64,000 bases of DNA from Klebsormidium nitens (taxonomy: Eukaryota > Streptophyta > Klebsormidiophyceae > Klebsormidiales > Klebsormidiaceae). Position 1 is the stretch's first letter. Each line of letters starts with the position of its first letter. This document shows, piece after piece, positions 47,763 through 60,104 of this stretch. The stretch is taken from NCBI GenBank assembly GCA_000708835.1, contig DF237111.1, positions 100,576 to 164,575 of the forward strand, written 5' to 3'. Below the pieces are notes generated by a model, which saw only the letters and a list, made by a program, of their open reading frames with translations, did not search any database and had not been told where the DNA came from. A program made the position numbers and the translations under genes.

Positions 47763-50700
47763 TCAGAGCCCTTTCAAGTTCCATTTGACCACCCGTTGAG
47801 CAAATGTTTGGCCATCTTTTTCAAAGAAAGAGACTGAGAGTCTGGGCAGGCACGTGGCGTATCTCGGGCCCCTTAACCTCGCACCCAAGATATTGTTTCG
47901 TACGGAGTGTACGATAGTCCCCACGAAGGCGGTAAGTAATTTATATCGTCGATTTCCGCGATTCGCGCCTAACGAGTTGCAGACTGGCCGCGCACCAGCT
48001 TGGGTGCGAGTTTCAAGGTGCCCGAGTGTGCCTGAGTGTCTGCAAGAAGCTCTAGACCGTACCTGCTGTGACGAGTGTACGGAAGTCGCAGAGGGACCCC
48101 AGCCACCGGAGCACCAAGAGTGCACCAAAAATCTGCAGCACGGATGTGGACTTCACCAGCTGAGTGAAAGGGCTTTCGTGACGTCGTCACGTCCGAGGAG
48201 AACCAACAGCTCTTGGCAGGTGGCCCTGTGACGTCACTTACGTCCTGGAGAGTTTGTCGAAGGAAGTCCGCGACCCTTGGTGCTGGTAGCTCCTTTAGCG
48301 AGCTTCAGAGCTTTTGTTCGGCTGGGGCCTAGACGTAGTGCTATAAGCGTTGGACACCCGGGGTGCTCGCAGCAGCGGAGTTTGCGACAGTTCATCCCCG
48401 CAACGCCACCCAGACTCTGGTCAACGGTCGGGCTTTGAAAGTCGACGGATAAACGCTGTATCGCTTTGACGATCTGACCCCGTACCACTACTAGTACCAT
48501 AGGTTTACAGGCTTATCAGAAATTTGGCCGACGACTTGTACACGCAGGAACCAAAAGCTAGCCCCAACCTGGAGAACGGCCATACGTTCTCGCGAGTTTG
48601 ACTTCTGATTCCGTACCACTATCATCACAGTCCGTATCTAGCACTCGACACGCCTGTCAAACACACTGCCTGCATAAAGCTGACGAGCATACAGCTGACA
48701 ATTGGATAACGTAAGAGTCAAAAGCGAAGCCCACCTTGGAAAATGTCACGACGTCTTTTTCGTGGATGGTAGCGTGGAGCACAGCCGCGGCCGCATTAAA
48801 GGCGTCCGCGGCCGGGCGCACGAGCGCGTCCGCCATAGCGTCCGAAACCTCCAGGGTTTGGAAGTCGGGTATCCGTACCGGCCGCCCAACGCTGCAGAAA
48901 AAGAGCCAACCTGTGATTGATATCGCGTCTGGTTGGAAATAGCGGACGAAAGATGTTGCGCCTGATTTTCGGAGAGACATAAGCATTCTTCATGACGAAC
49001 CACTGATGGAAATTCTCTTTGCACACCTTGTTGGAGATAGGATCTTTGTCCAGCCCTTCGTACCGGGATCCATCGACCACTATCAGAACGCGCCTAATGA
49101 AACATCTGAGCTCGGGCATGCAGGAGTAACGCTTCCTCTAGGATGGGTCCAGAAAAACTCGAGCATTTGAAACGAGTTCGCTTCGTCGACTGACGAATGT
49201 CACGAAGCACGTCAGCAGCCGCAGAATGCCTCTCACCCCTTTCTAGAGCGGCTTCGAGTACTTGAGCCCCTGCCTGTTGCTGAAAGCACGACCTTGATAG
49301 TAAAAGAAGCCGGAGGGTCCACCAGGATCGTGCAAGTTAATCTGGTAACTCCCATTTCACTCAAGAGCAATTTCACTCAAGATAGGCGCACGGGTAGGGT
49401 TGGTATGGTGGTTAGGGTGGGTTTTGGTGCGGAGCGGGTAATCCTGTCGGTTAGGGTTTTTGGTTTGTGAGCCCGGGTACCTCGGATATTAAGTGAGATG
49501 GCTCTTTGAATGAAACGGTTGTTACCAGTATGTGCAAGTTATAACCACAGAATCACACCATTACTGGGGGCATGCCACGTGGCACACTTACATGGAGGAC
49601 GCAACCGAGATAAGGTGCGCCACGAACGTCGCGCTGACGATCCACAGCAGCAAGTTCGCCAACAGGTTGACGAGGTTGGTGGGCGACCAAAGGAAGTGGT
49701 ACAGCAGAAACAGGGTCGCCGAGAACAGAGCGGCACTTTTCAGGGGGCTCCGCCAAAGGACGAGGTCCGCCAAAGCGCCCCCCCCTAGAGCGCGCCGGGT
49801 GGGAGTGTCAATTCGTTGGAGCTCCTGTTTGTCAAAGACCTGTACGGTGAGAGATGAAAAAGCCGTTGTTTTGAATTGCTGAAACGGCAGGTATTGAGGG
49901 TGTGCCGCATGCAGACTGTGACGTCAGCAGCAGAACATCTCCACAAAGGAAGAGAGAAAGTACAAGCTAGCTTTACAACGACCAATCACCGCACAAGCCT
50001 GCTGCTGATGGGGCTGACAATCGGAAACAAGCGCAACCATATAAGAAGACAACGCTCAACCGACCCCATTCGACTCCGTCCTTCGTGCACCCAATTTTTG
50101 GACACGAGTCGTCCTAAAGTGGGATCCTGAAACCTGACCCGAAGCTCCTCGGACCTCTCTAACCATCGGTCCCATCCCCGTCCAAACCCCATCGCAGTCG
50201 AAACACGGATGAGCCCCCATTGCCCAAATTCTGAAATTGACCCCACACATTAAAACCTGACAACTTCTTACTATCCACGAAACGTAGAACCCAATTCTTC
50301 AACGAGGTTTAACCACCATTGACGCTCCCGGTATACGACCTTGTACTCACCTCTTTCCGTAGGTCCGGTCGTGCCTCGATCGCCCTCCGGATCCCCTCCT
50401 TGAGCGGTACCACCGGTTCGTATCCCAACAACTTGCGCGCGCGCTCGACGTTGTAGTAGCGGGAGGCGATTGCCAGACGGATGCGGGACGGTGTGAATGC
50501 GGTCTCGAGCGGGCGTTTCAACACCGGTCCGAGCACCTTGTTCAGGAGCTCAAGTAAGTGGTGGACGGCAACGGCGAGGAGAAGGAGCGGCTTTGCGGGG
50601 AGAACATACTTGTGCCTGCAAAAGATTGTGTTGGTTGCGTGGTTGACAGAAAGGCGGCAAGATCAGTAGACCCCGTGTGGACTTAAGTAGAAACCACGTG

Positions 50701-53700
50701 GCTGAACTCGAGAGAAGAATAGACTACCAGATTTCTGCGCATTCTGGAGAAACGGGATTGGTCAGACAACTTGGAAGCGACTTCCGCATTGGTCTCAGCA
50801 TGCAACGATAGAGGAGCATGCAAAAGCAGAAACAGTCATTCGAGCTCGTAGCATTCCACAAAATAAGCGCCGTATGCACCCCGGAAGTGGTAAGGCCTGA
50901 AGTGTGAAAACAACAACGGGAACGTTCCCCTTGTGACAGGAAGGGAAAAAGAATAAAGAATGCGTCGACACTCATCGGTTGAGAAGACGGCGGGTTAAAA
51001 GGGAGAGGCGATCACAAAGTGCTTACTTGGGATAGCCCAAGCCCCCCACGAGATCGAACGTCATGGTCCAAAACGGATACGGCTCGCCATTGCTGATGAA
51101 GAATGCCTGCGGGAGGAGCGCTCTAAGAAATGAGTGGAAAGATTACCTTTCCTCAAAACCTTCAGAGAAGGGCGACAAAAGTCCCGGGTATCCGCATGGA
51201 ACTATGAGTGCGACAACGCGCTCCGAGCAAAGGACGGCTGCAGTGCGCAGAGCGCTGGACACCCTGCAACAAAGGATGGCTCCGTCGCTAAATTATCAGG
51301 CATTGGAAGCAAGTTCTACTTACAATCTGCGCTGTCAGCTCGTTCCGACGGTATGCGAACATGCTTCAGCTGCTTCTAATGATCGACCGACCACACAGAA
51401 TAGAGCTAACTTTAGATTCGCACGAGAAGGCGGCAGTCAACCTTGAGTTTCGGGTTTTGACAGAGTCCCTAATACGAAAGAATCAACAGAACGTGACAGT
51501 GGACCGGCATCCACAACCAAGGCGGAAATCGCCCTTTCCCCGCAGCTTCGCTTCTCTCTTTCAGGTTCCGGCCCAAGCAGAAGTGTCGGTGGACTTTATT
51601 GCCAAAGAAGTTTTTGTTCGTTAGTAGCATAACCTCCAGGGGATTGACATAAAGAAAGGGAGTCACAACAGACATCGACTGGAATCCCCTACCCTTCGTT
51701 GCGGCTTTCTTTTTTCTCCCCCTCAGAGTCCGCTCAAAGGGATGTTTCTCCTTGCTTCCCTCCTTCAGGCCCTTCCCCGCTAACAGGTGCATGTTCCCTG
51801 TTCCTGCCAAATGATCTTACAACCCTAGCAGCCTTGGTAATCACAGCATGGAAAAGAACCAGAAGTCCTTACCTTCCCAGCAGCCTCGCTCCCCTCTTTC
51901 AGCGCCTTCTCCGCGCACTGATGTCCATGCACGACGTTATCGATGTACGTAAAGTCCCACAGGTTCTTCCCGTCGCCCACAATGCTGCTCAGCTTCCCCG
52001 CTTGCGCCAGGGCCACCATATTTGGAATCATGGCCTTGTCGCCCGGTCCGAATATTCCGGACGGGCGGACGGCCACCGTCAGGAGCCCATTCACACCGTT
52101 CGCCTTGAGCACGAGTTGCTCGGCTTGGGCTTTAGTGTGGGTGTAGTGGTCAAGGGGCTGTGAAGAAGCAAGAGGACTCTCAGGCCAAACTACTTGAATG
52201 ATTTCTGTTCAGGTTCAGAGGGTCAGAGGGTCAAGGGGCTGTGAAGGAGAAAGAGGACTTTCAGGCCGAAGTGCCCAGATAATTCCGAGGTTCAGAGGAT
52301 TTGGCGGCTTGATGAAAAGTTCACACCGTTTGCCATTTTCAGCACCGCTGCTCTTTAAGAGTTCATGGCTTGGATATAGAGATCAAGGGGCTGAACGGAA
52401 CGGCTTCACAGGCATTCGGTGTTTTGGGAAGTCCGGAACCGAATTTCCAGTACTCAAAGTAGCAGATCGTGTGGAACCCATTTACGCTACTACCTTTTAA
52501 GCCTGGACAGGCACAAGTTCCTATACTGCGTTACTCAAGTCGGCCGAGAAGGCGGATGCTTCAAGCTGCGTATTCATGGAGAACCGATGCTAACAAACTC
52601 ATAGACACATAATACGACCTTGGGGCTTGAAACTAGAGTCTAAGAAGGGGAAACGGCTGTTCGAACCTTGGTCATGACCACACCCAGCGAACAGTCAGAA
52701 TTGCGTTAAGAGCCTAAACCTATCCATGTTTTGCACTTTCAACAGCCCCGTGCCATCAAACCTCGCAAAAAGTGTCGAAGACATTCACCTTCTTTGGGTA
52801 TGGCATAGACTCGTCCCCGCCCGCGATGCCCGTTCCGTCGAACACAACGCTGGCGGAGCTCGTAAAGACGAACTTCTTCACGCCGCTCTGCGCCGCCGCA
52901 TCCAGCAAGAACCGAGTCCCTGTCAAGGCAAGACACCTCTGAATGTTCTTGTCTTCTCGTCGGTGTTCATCAACTTCAGTTTTCTCTGGACGAACGAAGG
53001 CCTCCCTAAATGCCCATACTTGAACGATGCTGAGAGTTGCAGACTTGGCTCCAAGTCACCCTCCAATCGGGCCTTTAAATTCCAAAAACTGATCGTTCGA
53101 AAGTAATCACGGAATGCACATCGGGGAAGTTTTGCAAGGTCCTTGCAACCTCGTGCTCCGCTGAAACCTGGACAAGTGTGATCCACATCATTTCGCGAAC
53201 ATCTCCGGTGCAACGAAACGCCCAAGAGGGAGCCAGCTTGCAACCAATCAAAGGTGATCAAAAGTGAGCAACTTGGCTGCTCTCAATTGCTGTGCAGTCT
53301 GCGGAAGGGGAGCCCACGAACATATTTTTCAGGCCAACTCTATCTTGACTTCAAGTTAGTAGTAAGCACAGAAGAACAATTCGTGCAACCTGTCGCAGTT
53401 GAGGTCGCTTTGTATAAAGCAATTTGTGTCGTGCAGGCGCACATAATCAGGAGGCCCGTTTTTCCGGCCCGTTTTTGGAAACTTGAAGTAAAGTGGTCTA
53501 GAAGCAAAAAAATAAGTTCGTAGCTGTGAAAGAAAAACCCTCAGAGATGAACTGCATGGATAGAGCGGCCCACCTTTGACATTGACGTCCTCAAAGAGCT
53601 GCGCGCTTTTCGCGTTGGGGTCTGGTGAGGCCACGTGGAAGATGACAGACACTCCCTGGACCGCTGTACCAATAGACACAGGAGATCAATCTTTACGCAC

Positions 53701-55052
53701 TCCCACTTTCAGTTTCCTGACCAATCTTTGTGCTCAAAACAGAGATTCAGAGAACAATAACTCCGTTGCACTTCCTTGATTGTGTTCAAGGAGAAGCTTT
53801 GTCAACTTTTAAAGAGACTGCAGAAGCTGCTGCAAGTCGTCTGATAACAAAATGGGCGCAAAACCAAGCCCGATATGTCCAATTGGGAACCACCTAGTGC
53901 ATGTTCTAAGGCCCTCAGAATATATTTTGAAGCAGCTGTAACAAGAAACTCCTTGGTATGAGCCTTTGCTGTGGACTGAGTCAGAAAGTTTGTAAAGGCA
54001 GAGACTTAATATCCGGCCTTAAGACTGCCAGTTGAAGCCGGCCTACTAAATGGCTAATTAAAGGATACATGCACTGTCCAGCCTTAAGACTGCCAGTTGG
54101 AGCCCAACTACGAAAGGGCGGATTTTTAGTTGTAAGCAATGAAAATAGTACCCACTCCTGCATGATTCTGGACATAGTCAACTACAATCGACTCGGCTCT
54201 GCCTTACTCCCTGCAGTGAGACCAAGAAACTTCATATAACAAAGTACTGGCGAAGCATCTCACCAGCAACTACTTGCTCCTTCTTTCGCAAGTCGCCGCA
54301 GATGTACTTGATACTCCCATTGGCGAGCCCCTCAGAAACCAATTGCACATCCTTGATTTGATTGTCGGGCCGGAACTGTGGCGCTATGTCAAGGATAACC
54401 ACCTTCCAAGTCCCATCTTTAACGAGCTTGGTAATCAGGTTCTGACCCACGAACCCGTTGCCCCCAGTCACCAGACAGACCTGGGGGGGAAGGTGGAGGA
54501 ATGAGAGGTCGAAAGGAGGCTCTGAGGTGAGCTTTCTTTCTTCTTCAATCTGTTCTTCTTTCTTAAGACCGTTCTGTTCTTCTTAATTCCTGTTCCAGTG
54601 AAGGTGGTCTGCATCAACAAACCACGTGTCTCCTGATACACTCAACAAGGCATTGCAAAAGGTGAAGCTGCTGCTGATCTGTCTTTCTTCATGCTATGGA
54701 GCCCCTTGAACAGTCTACTGCTTGGAGAAAGTCCACTAGTCTCTAGCATTGATTGTTTCAACCTCTCACTGGTTGACTGAAAGAAGCCATGGGATGGTGT
54801 CCTTTTGGATATTGCAACAGGATCAAGCAAGCCAGTCTGTCAGACTGGCCCGTCGATGGAAGGCCAATTTGAGTACAGCACACCGTTGGTCTGGTGCTCT
54901 GTGCTTCATGTAAGCAAGGGCTTGGCCACCACTGGATTCGAGGAGTCCCTCACTGGTGCTGATTCTATGAAAGACAAGCGCCTCTATTTGAAACCATAAC
55001 GAGCAACCAGAAAATGTTGGGACCTCACCGTCTTCTCTTGAGGAGCCGCCAT
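47763..55052 (-). CDS. 3BETAHSD/D: 3beta-hydroxysteroid dehydrogenase / C4-decarboxylase fused to a reticulon domain, 10-11 exons, about 599 aa
   Basis: The model is complement(join(47763..47968, 48063..48159, 48735..48891, 49592..49839, 50351..50615, 51027..51106, 51873..52157, 52789..52919, 53574..53663, 54264..54480, 55029..55052)). Phases match at all junctions; the last exon is tentative. Exon 1 is just MAAPQEKT. The dinucleotide-binding motif TGGNGFVGQ follows, then FVFTSSASVVFDG, the catalytic Y-x3-K (HYTHTK, about Y159/K163), VRPSGIFGPGD, and LLGYEPVVPLKEGIRRAIE. From about residue 365 comes a reticulon-like part with two hydrophobic hairpins: DLVLWRSPLKSAALFSATLF..., VRIPDFQTLEVSDAM, SVLQIFGALLVLRWLGSL. 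In plants such fusions act at the ER, oxidising and decarboxylating 4-carboxysterols in phytosterol synthesis. Exon 7 (51873-52157) has decoy copies on both sides. The sequence after LCDFRTLVTA is weakly reticulon-like. Confidence 0.88.
51534..51790 (-). repeat. Two decoy copies of the 5' splice site side of the same sterol dehydrogenase exon
   Basis: The true exon ends KALKEGSEAAGK at 51873 with GTAAGG. Within the next intron the frame reads GKGLKEGSKEKH near 51742-51783 and NLKERSEAAGKG near 51534-51570, clearly the same exon end. Offsets at the shared AGC codon are 134 and 204 bases. The copies lack a good GT donor (the second has GGGCGA instead). Confidence 0.8.
52158..52400 (-). repeat. 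Two decoy copies of the 3' splice site and start of the sterol dehydrogenase's Y-x3-K exon
   Basis: The exon starts CCCCTTGACC at 52157 after CTTCACAG. The same acceptor plus exon start recurs at 52238 (offset 81, with a longer copy of the intron block CCTCTTTCTCC). It recurs again at 52390 (further 152). Downstream of the last one, a degenerate copy of about 65 exon bases extends to about 52322, still recognisable as the stretch that encodes YTHTKAQAEQLVLKANGV. Confidence 0.8.
54000..54115. repeat. Intronic direct repeat of about 24 bases
   Basis: GCCTTAAGACTGCCAGTTG(A/G)AGCC occurs twice, about 68 bases apart, in the intron between sterol dehydrogenase exons 2 and 3. It is not exon-derived as far as I can see. 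Confidence 0.7.
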
Positions 55053-56187
55053 CCCCAGCCACCACCTGCTGAAAGTATCTCCCGCAAGCAAGCGGCAATG
55101 AAGGATGTGGTTGCACAGAAAACTCAGATCTGCAGACACTGTTGCAGCGTCAGAAGGGCAATTGGCAACCCAATGCAATGCAAGCTGGAGTTCAGCACTA
55201 CGTTCTAAGTGAAGCACCTACAATGCGCGCTTGGCACACTTGGACTTAGTGCCACCATCAAGAGAGGAACTGAGCTCAAGCAGATCCACTCGGTCTAGAT
55301 CTGCAAAGTGGTGCAAACAGGAGCAGACAACATTGACCGAATATACTCTGATCAGACTAGCTATGCTCTGTAATGACGGAGAGATGTCGCCACCATGTGT
55401 TAAAATCATTCAGTTCTCTTTCATCGGTTTCGTGACCTGGTTGAGATCAGCCCTTTGCCCTATCCGCTGCGTCTCAACAGCACATGCCAACTCAAAAAAA
55501 TGCATTCATCCTCAAGACTTCTCTAATGAGCAAGGGAAGCAACAGACTAAGCCTCACCAAATGCACCAAAGCGCCAGCTGCTCGCGCTTCACAATTCAGG
55601 TTCCACAGACGGAGAGGCAACTTAGTCTCGTGCAAAGAAGGCCAGCAGAGTTGTGGACGGCCCCTTCAATCTTAGGAGACAAAGGCCTCTGCCAGCGCAA
55701 CAGGAGCCTAGGAAGGTGTTCAAAAGCTGTTCAAATGCACAGCTGAGGAGCACACGCATGGCCGCCTTGACAATGACAATGGTATGCAAGCTAGAATCGA
55801 GATCTGACGACATTTCGACATTTAGATCAGAGATTGAAGATCGAAATATGGTCGTCGAAACAGGCTCACAAAGCAAAGGTCAGAATCGTGCATTCTTCCT
55901 CCCTGCCGTGCTGAACTTCTTAAAGCCGCTTTCATCCTTGTCGTTCTGCGGCATGGTTCGATTCGGCTTGCAAAATTGACCTGAAAACTGCGCAAATTAT
56001 CGCAAACCTGGGGAAAGAGGAGATGAGCGGAGGCCTGGCACATCATAGGTAGGTACATGCATTCACCTTGTCGAAGAGCTCTTACCACCATCACCATCAG
56101 GGTAGAGAAGCAGCACCACCTTTTGAAAAGGGCAGTCACCGGCAACTAGGATACTTTTCTTCCGGGACGGGGACAGCGGCAGTAACA
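55053..56187. other. Shared 5' region of the divergent sterol dehydrogenase and REX4 genes
   Basis: 1135 bases between opposite start codons, so both promoters should be here. No clear TATA box at a good position and no supported ORF. Confidence 0.5.
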
Positions 56188-59100
56188 ATGGAGGGGCACC
56201 GGAAGAAGCGGCGAAAAGTGGGGTTAGGTGATGATGAAGAAGCCACAGGCGATACTGTAAGATCAAATGGCATGGACACGGTCGATGTGCAGAAGCTGGA
56301 AAGGGCAGCACCCAAGGTAACTGGGCCGCAGGGAGGCATTAGCTCCAACTGGATGAAGATGAAAGCGGTAAGGCTTTAGGCTTCTGTTAGTGTTCCTTAT
56401 TGCAAAAGCCTCATGGGCCAGTTGAATATCAGGAAACACCTTGAGTTTGGGATATCATGGGGTTGAATAACGAGGACTTCTGATGCAGCATTCTAAGAAG
56501 TACTAAGGATTCTCAGCATGAAAGCATGAGAGTTTCACCAGCCTGCTGATGTGGTGGTGGTAAACAACACTCCACTTGAAGGCATGTTGGACATGTAGTA
56601 GTCTACTGGCTTTCGCTGTATTGTTTTCTTGAATCCTTCAAGATTCTGAATCTGCTTATCGCATACTTTTCATGTGAAGGAGATTGCCAGCTCCGGTCGG
56701 CAGAAACGAGGTTCCCACCCCCGTGCCACCAGTCTTCAAGCTGCCGCCAAGGTGGTGCAACAAGTCGCAGGTACGTCAAAACTTCGAGGCAGATAGTTTG
56801 CCAGACACAGTCCACCTGAGAGCTAGCTTTTTGCTTCCGTACGATTTTGGATCAGGGCTCTAGGGGGGGCCATCAACGCTTTGCGCTTGCTTTCATTGGT
56901 CATATACGAACGATTGAGAAAGCTTCTTGAGTCAGGAACTGACCAGTGTTGCTCTTATTGCAGAAGATGAGAAGGTGGGAAGTCCGCAGCCCCTAGGAAA
57001 AGACATGGGGTGAGCCCCTTTTCAAGTTTGGCTATTATTCATGTTCATCAAGTAATGGCGTCCAGTCGCAAATTACTTGCTCAACAGCATCACACAGGCC
57101 TCTCTGAATGGCTCCAAGTTATCTTGCGACAACAAACAACGCTGCTGACATCGTTGTACCTCGCCCATCTGCTTTCCCCCGAGGTTATGTTTCGCTTCTG
57201 CTCCTTATCCTGGTGATTCTCCTCAGGCCGACGAAGGTGGTCGCCATGGATTGCGAAATGGTCGGCGTGGGAGATGACGGGGTGCGGAGCATCTTGGCAA
57301 GGGTGTGCCTGGTATGAGCACCAGAGCGTCCCTTCCCTCCCCCATCTCTGTTGTTCGTTTGTCTCATTCAGTGTTCTTCCCGCTGCCCTTCTTTGGGATT
57401 TCTTGATCATTTTCGTTCCAGGAGTAAGTAGTATTTCTGGTGCACGGCCATATCACGATGATTTCTAAAATTTTCGAATGCTGGTGACTGTGCAATACTG
57501 CAGCTCAGGAGCCTGAAGCCCTTCACAAACGTTGCCATTTTGTATTCGCCACCAGGTGAATGCCCATGGAAACGTGTTGTACGACAAGCACGTGCAGCCG
57601 CTCGAGCGTGTCACAGATTACCGGACACACGTCAGCGGGGTGCGGGCCAAGGACCTCAAGAAGACTGCCGGTCAGTGCTTGCGTGCAGCACTGTTTCTCA
57701 CGGAGGGATGTCCGTTCAGGACCACACTCCGCTTTCTTATCTCAAGCTTTATTTCAGGCCCTTGGAGAGAATAATAATCCACCTTTTCCTTTCAAGCTCT
57801 CGTCAGCACCTTTGAGTACAGTTCAGTATCCCGGGTTTCAATCTGTGTCTCCCTTATGGCTTTCAGTCGATCTCGCGACATCGAGACTGCGTTTGAAAGG
57901 TGACACTTTAGGTAGGCAGGTCACAGAAATCGAAATATCGAAGTGGAGTCCGCTTTTGCAGAAGTGAGGCAAACGCTCGTGGGGGTTCTTGCCCTGGGCA
58001 TCTTGTTCTAGGGATACAAGTATGTCATTTGAAGCAGTCTCGAGCTTGTCTTTTCGAGCTTCATCAGTGCAGCCAGCGAACGGGGTCTTGTTGCTCTGCA
58101 GAGGAGTTCTTCCAGGTTCAGAAGGAGGTCGCTGCGCTTCTCAAGGATCGAATCGTCGTCGGCCACGCGTTGCAGAATGACATGCAGGTAGGTTTCTGGG
58201 AAGTTTTATGCAGCTTGCTGAAGCCATGACTTGTTGTCAGATTGTTCTTGTTGGCTTCTGCTAATAGAGCTCCGCAATCATAAGTCTCCTTCGAAGCTCG
58301 ACATGCGGAAGGTGTTTCCAATTGTGGTTGTGTTGTTGACAAAGAAGCGACGTTTGACACACCCGATCTGACAAGCTTCGTCTTGGCAGCCTGCCATCTC
58401 AATGAACTACACATGCTTGTGCGGACAAAGACTCTCTCAGCGAACTGCACGTGCGTATGCGTCCAAAGCCTCTCTCAACGATTGCACGTGCGTATGCGTA
58501 CAGAGACTCGGTTTGAGCAGACTGCAGCTGAAAAATATTAGACTCAGACATACCACAGCTCATATGCACTATCTTTGGGCTCGTTTGTTGAGCTCAAAAG
58601 CTCGGCTGGCTTTGCAAGTCCCGCTTTGTTCCAAGCAGGACGTCGCCTAGCCTGACAGGGAGGCTCAAAATGGATCGAGATCTTAAAGCAAGGCCCAGCT
58701 TGCTCGATTGACGATGGGCCATCCTCTTACGGGTCTGTCACAGTCTGGCCCAACGGAAATGGATTCGATGGCTACGAAAGCGGATGTCGGCTTTTCCCGT
58801 TTTCCAAATGAAGGGGCTCTTTGAGAAGGCTCTATTAGGTTCTCTGAATTTTTGCCCAGGTTGCGTTTGGTCTAAGCCAGTACGTCCTTTTGCGCAGGCC
58901 CTCCTTCTTAGCCACCCGAAGCGGTTCATACGAGACACCTCAAAATACGCGCCTCTAAGGTAAGCGCCCGTCCCCAATCCAAGAGCACAGCCCTCTCCAG
59001 AATGCTCGGCGGGCCCCAGAGTCCTGGAACATCACGCTTTCGTGCGCGATCGAAAGATGGAACTTGGTCCTTGTTATCAGACAAGCAGAAACGCTTGTCT

Positions 59101-60104
59101 GATACGAAACAGCAAAACGCTGTCGTTTTCACTTCGTGTTGGCGACTTGGGAACAGCTTGAGGTTCAAGGATGCTTCTGAGCACTATCAGCATTTACGAA
59201 TCGTTACGTGCTTGCAGCAGAAAGCCCACAACCCTTCTTGGTATCCTCTTACCTGAGTCCTGTTCGTGCTTGGAGTCGTGGTCGATTGGGTCGAGACTTT
59301 GTCTAGTACTTGAGATCAACGGGCAGCTCGGTGGCTACTTGGACATTGCAGCATTTGCTCTTTGCAATCTTGAAACCTGCACCAATTGTGTTTTGCCATC
59401 TTGAAACCTCGAACCTTCAAGTCCCGAGAATTCTGGTCGTGCAGGAAGCACGGCCGGCCGCGCGCGCTTCGCCACCTAGCAGAGGAGATCCTGGGATTGC
59501 GTATCCAGGCCGGCGAGCATTCTCCGGTGAGTAACGCAGCTTGCACGTCTCGGAACAGACCGCAGCAGCAAGTCTGCGGCTCCGTACAATTCAATTTGGA
59601 AGCTTTTTGAGGAGACGTCTTCCCTAATCCTTTCCCCTTTATTGGCGTCATGTGTGCAAGCGAGGCTGCTGCAGATTACGCACCAAGTTTCGTAAGAGGT
59701 GCTTGTCGTGGGTACTGTCGTCAGTATCCATGTAGTTCATCTGCCCCAAAGAAACTCCACCCTTTCTCCGTACAAATTGTATAAGATTAATGTTTCAGAT
59801 GTCACCAATGTCCATTGTGAAGTGGGGTGCAAGGCGGTGTCCTTGCCCATGCTGCCACGCTCCGATTGGCCGCCGCTGTTTGTACACCTGACAGGGCGCT
59901 CCGCAATATGGTGCGCAGCAAAGGGTCCCTGCTTCGCCAAGGATTGTAAATATCCCCTTTGTTTTCTGACAGGTCGACGATGCTCGAGCTGCACTCTACA
60001 TCTATCTGAAATTCAAAAAGGACTGGGAGCAGAGTCTTCTGCCCAAGAAGCAGAAAAGGATACAAGCTCCAGAAAAGACTCCTGCCAAATCCGAAAAAAG
60101 ATAG
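56188..60104 (+). CDS. REX4: REX4-like RNA exonuclease (DEDD family), 9 exons, about 300 aa
   Basis: Exons: 56188-56367, 56680-56770 (acceptor could be 56704), 56964-57009, 57227-57311, 57556-57670, 58102-58187, 58898-58959, 59422-59526 and 59973-60104. The N-terminus MEGHRKKRRKVG is basic, nucleolar-like. Exo I is VVAMDCEMVGVG with catalytic D and E. Then VTDYRTHVSGVRAKDL, the Exo II motif VVGHALQNDMQ, IRDTSKYAPLR, GRPRALRHLAEEILGL, and Exo III VDDARAALYIYLKFKKDWE. In yeast REX4 trims pre-rRNA; the family is nucleolar. All junctions agree in phase except exon 7 to exon 8, which is off by one base: exon 7 ends in phase 2 but exon 8 fits only phase 0. Either a micro-exon is missed, the base call is wrong, or the gene is damaged. 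The basic tail ends KTPAKSEKR. Confidence 0.88.
58433..58508. repeat. Tandem duplication of about 37 bases in REX4 intron 6
   Basis: CTCTCTCA(A/G)CGA followed by TTGCACGTGCGTATGCGT or the close CTGCACGTGCGTATGCGT occurs twice head to tail. A more distant third unit (ACACATGCTTGTGCGGACAA) precedes it. It is intronic. Confidence 0.7.

Noticed and set aside
48930-49110. Possible extra exon in the sterol dehydrogenase gene (reading VLIVVDGSRYEGLDKDPISN)
   Set aside because: It has an open frame and a GTGTGC donor, but including it would separate ASSM from the reticulon segment, which join in phase without it.
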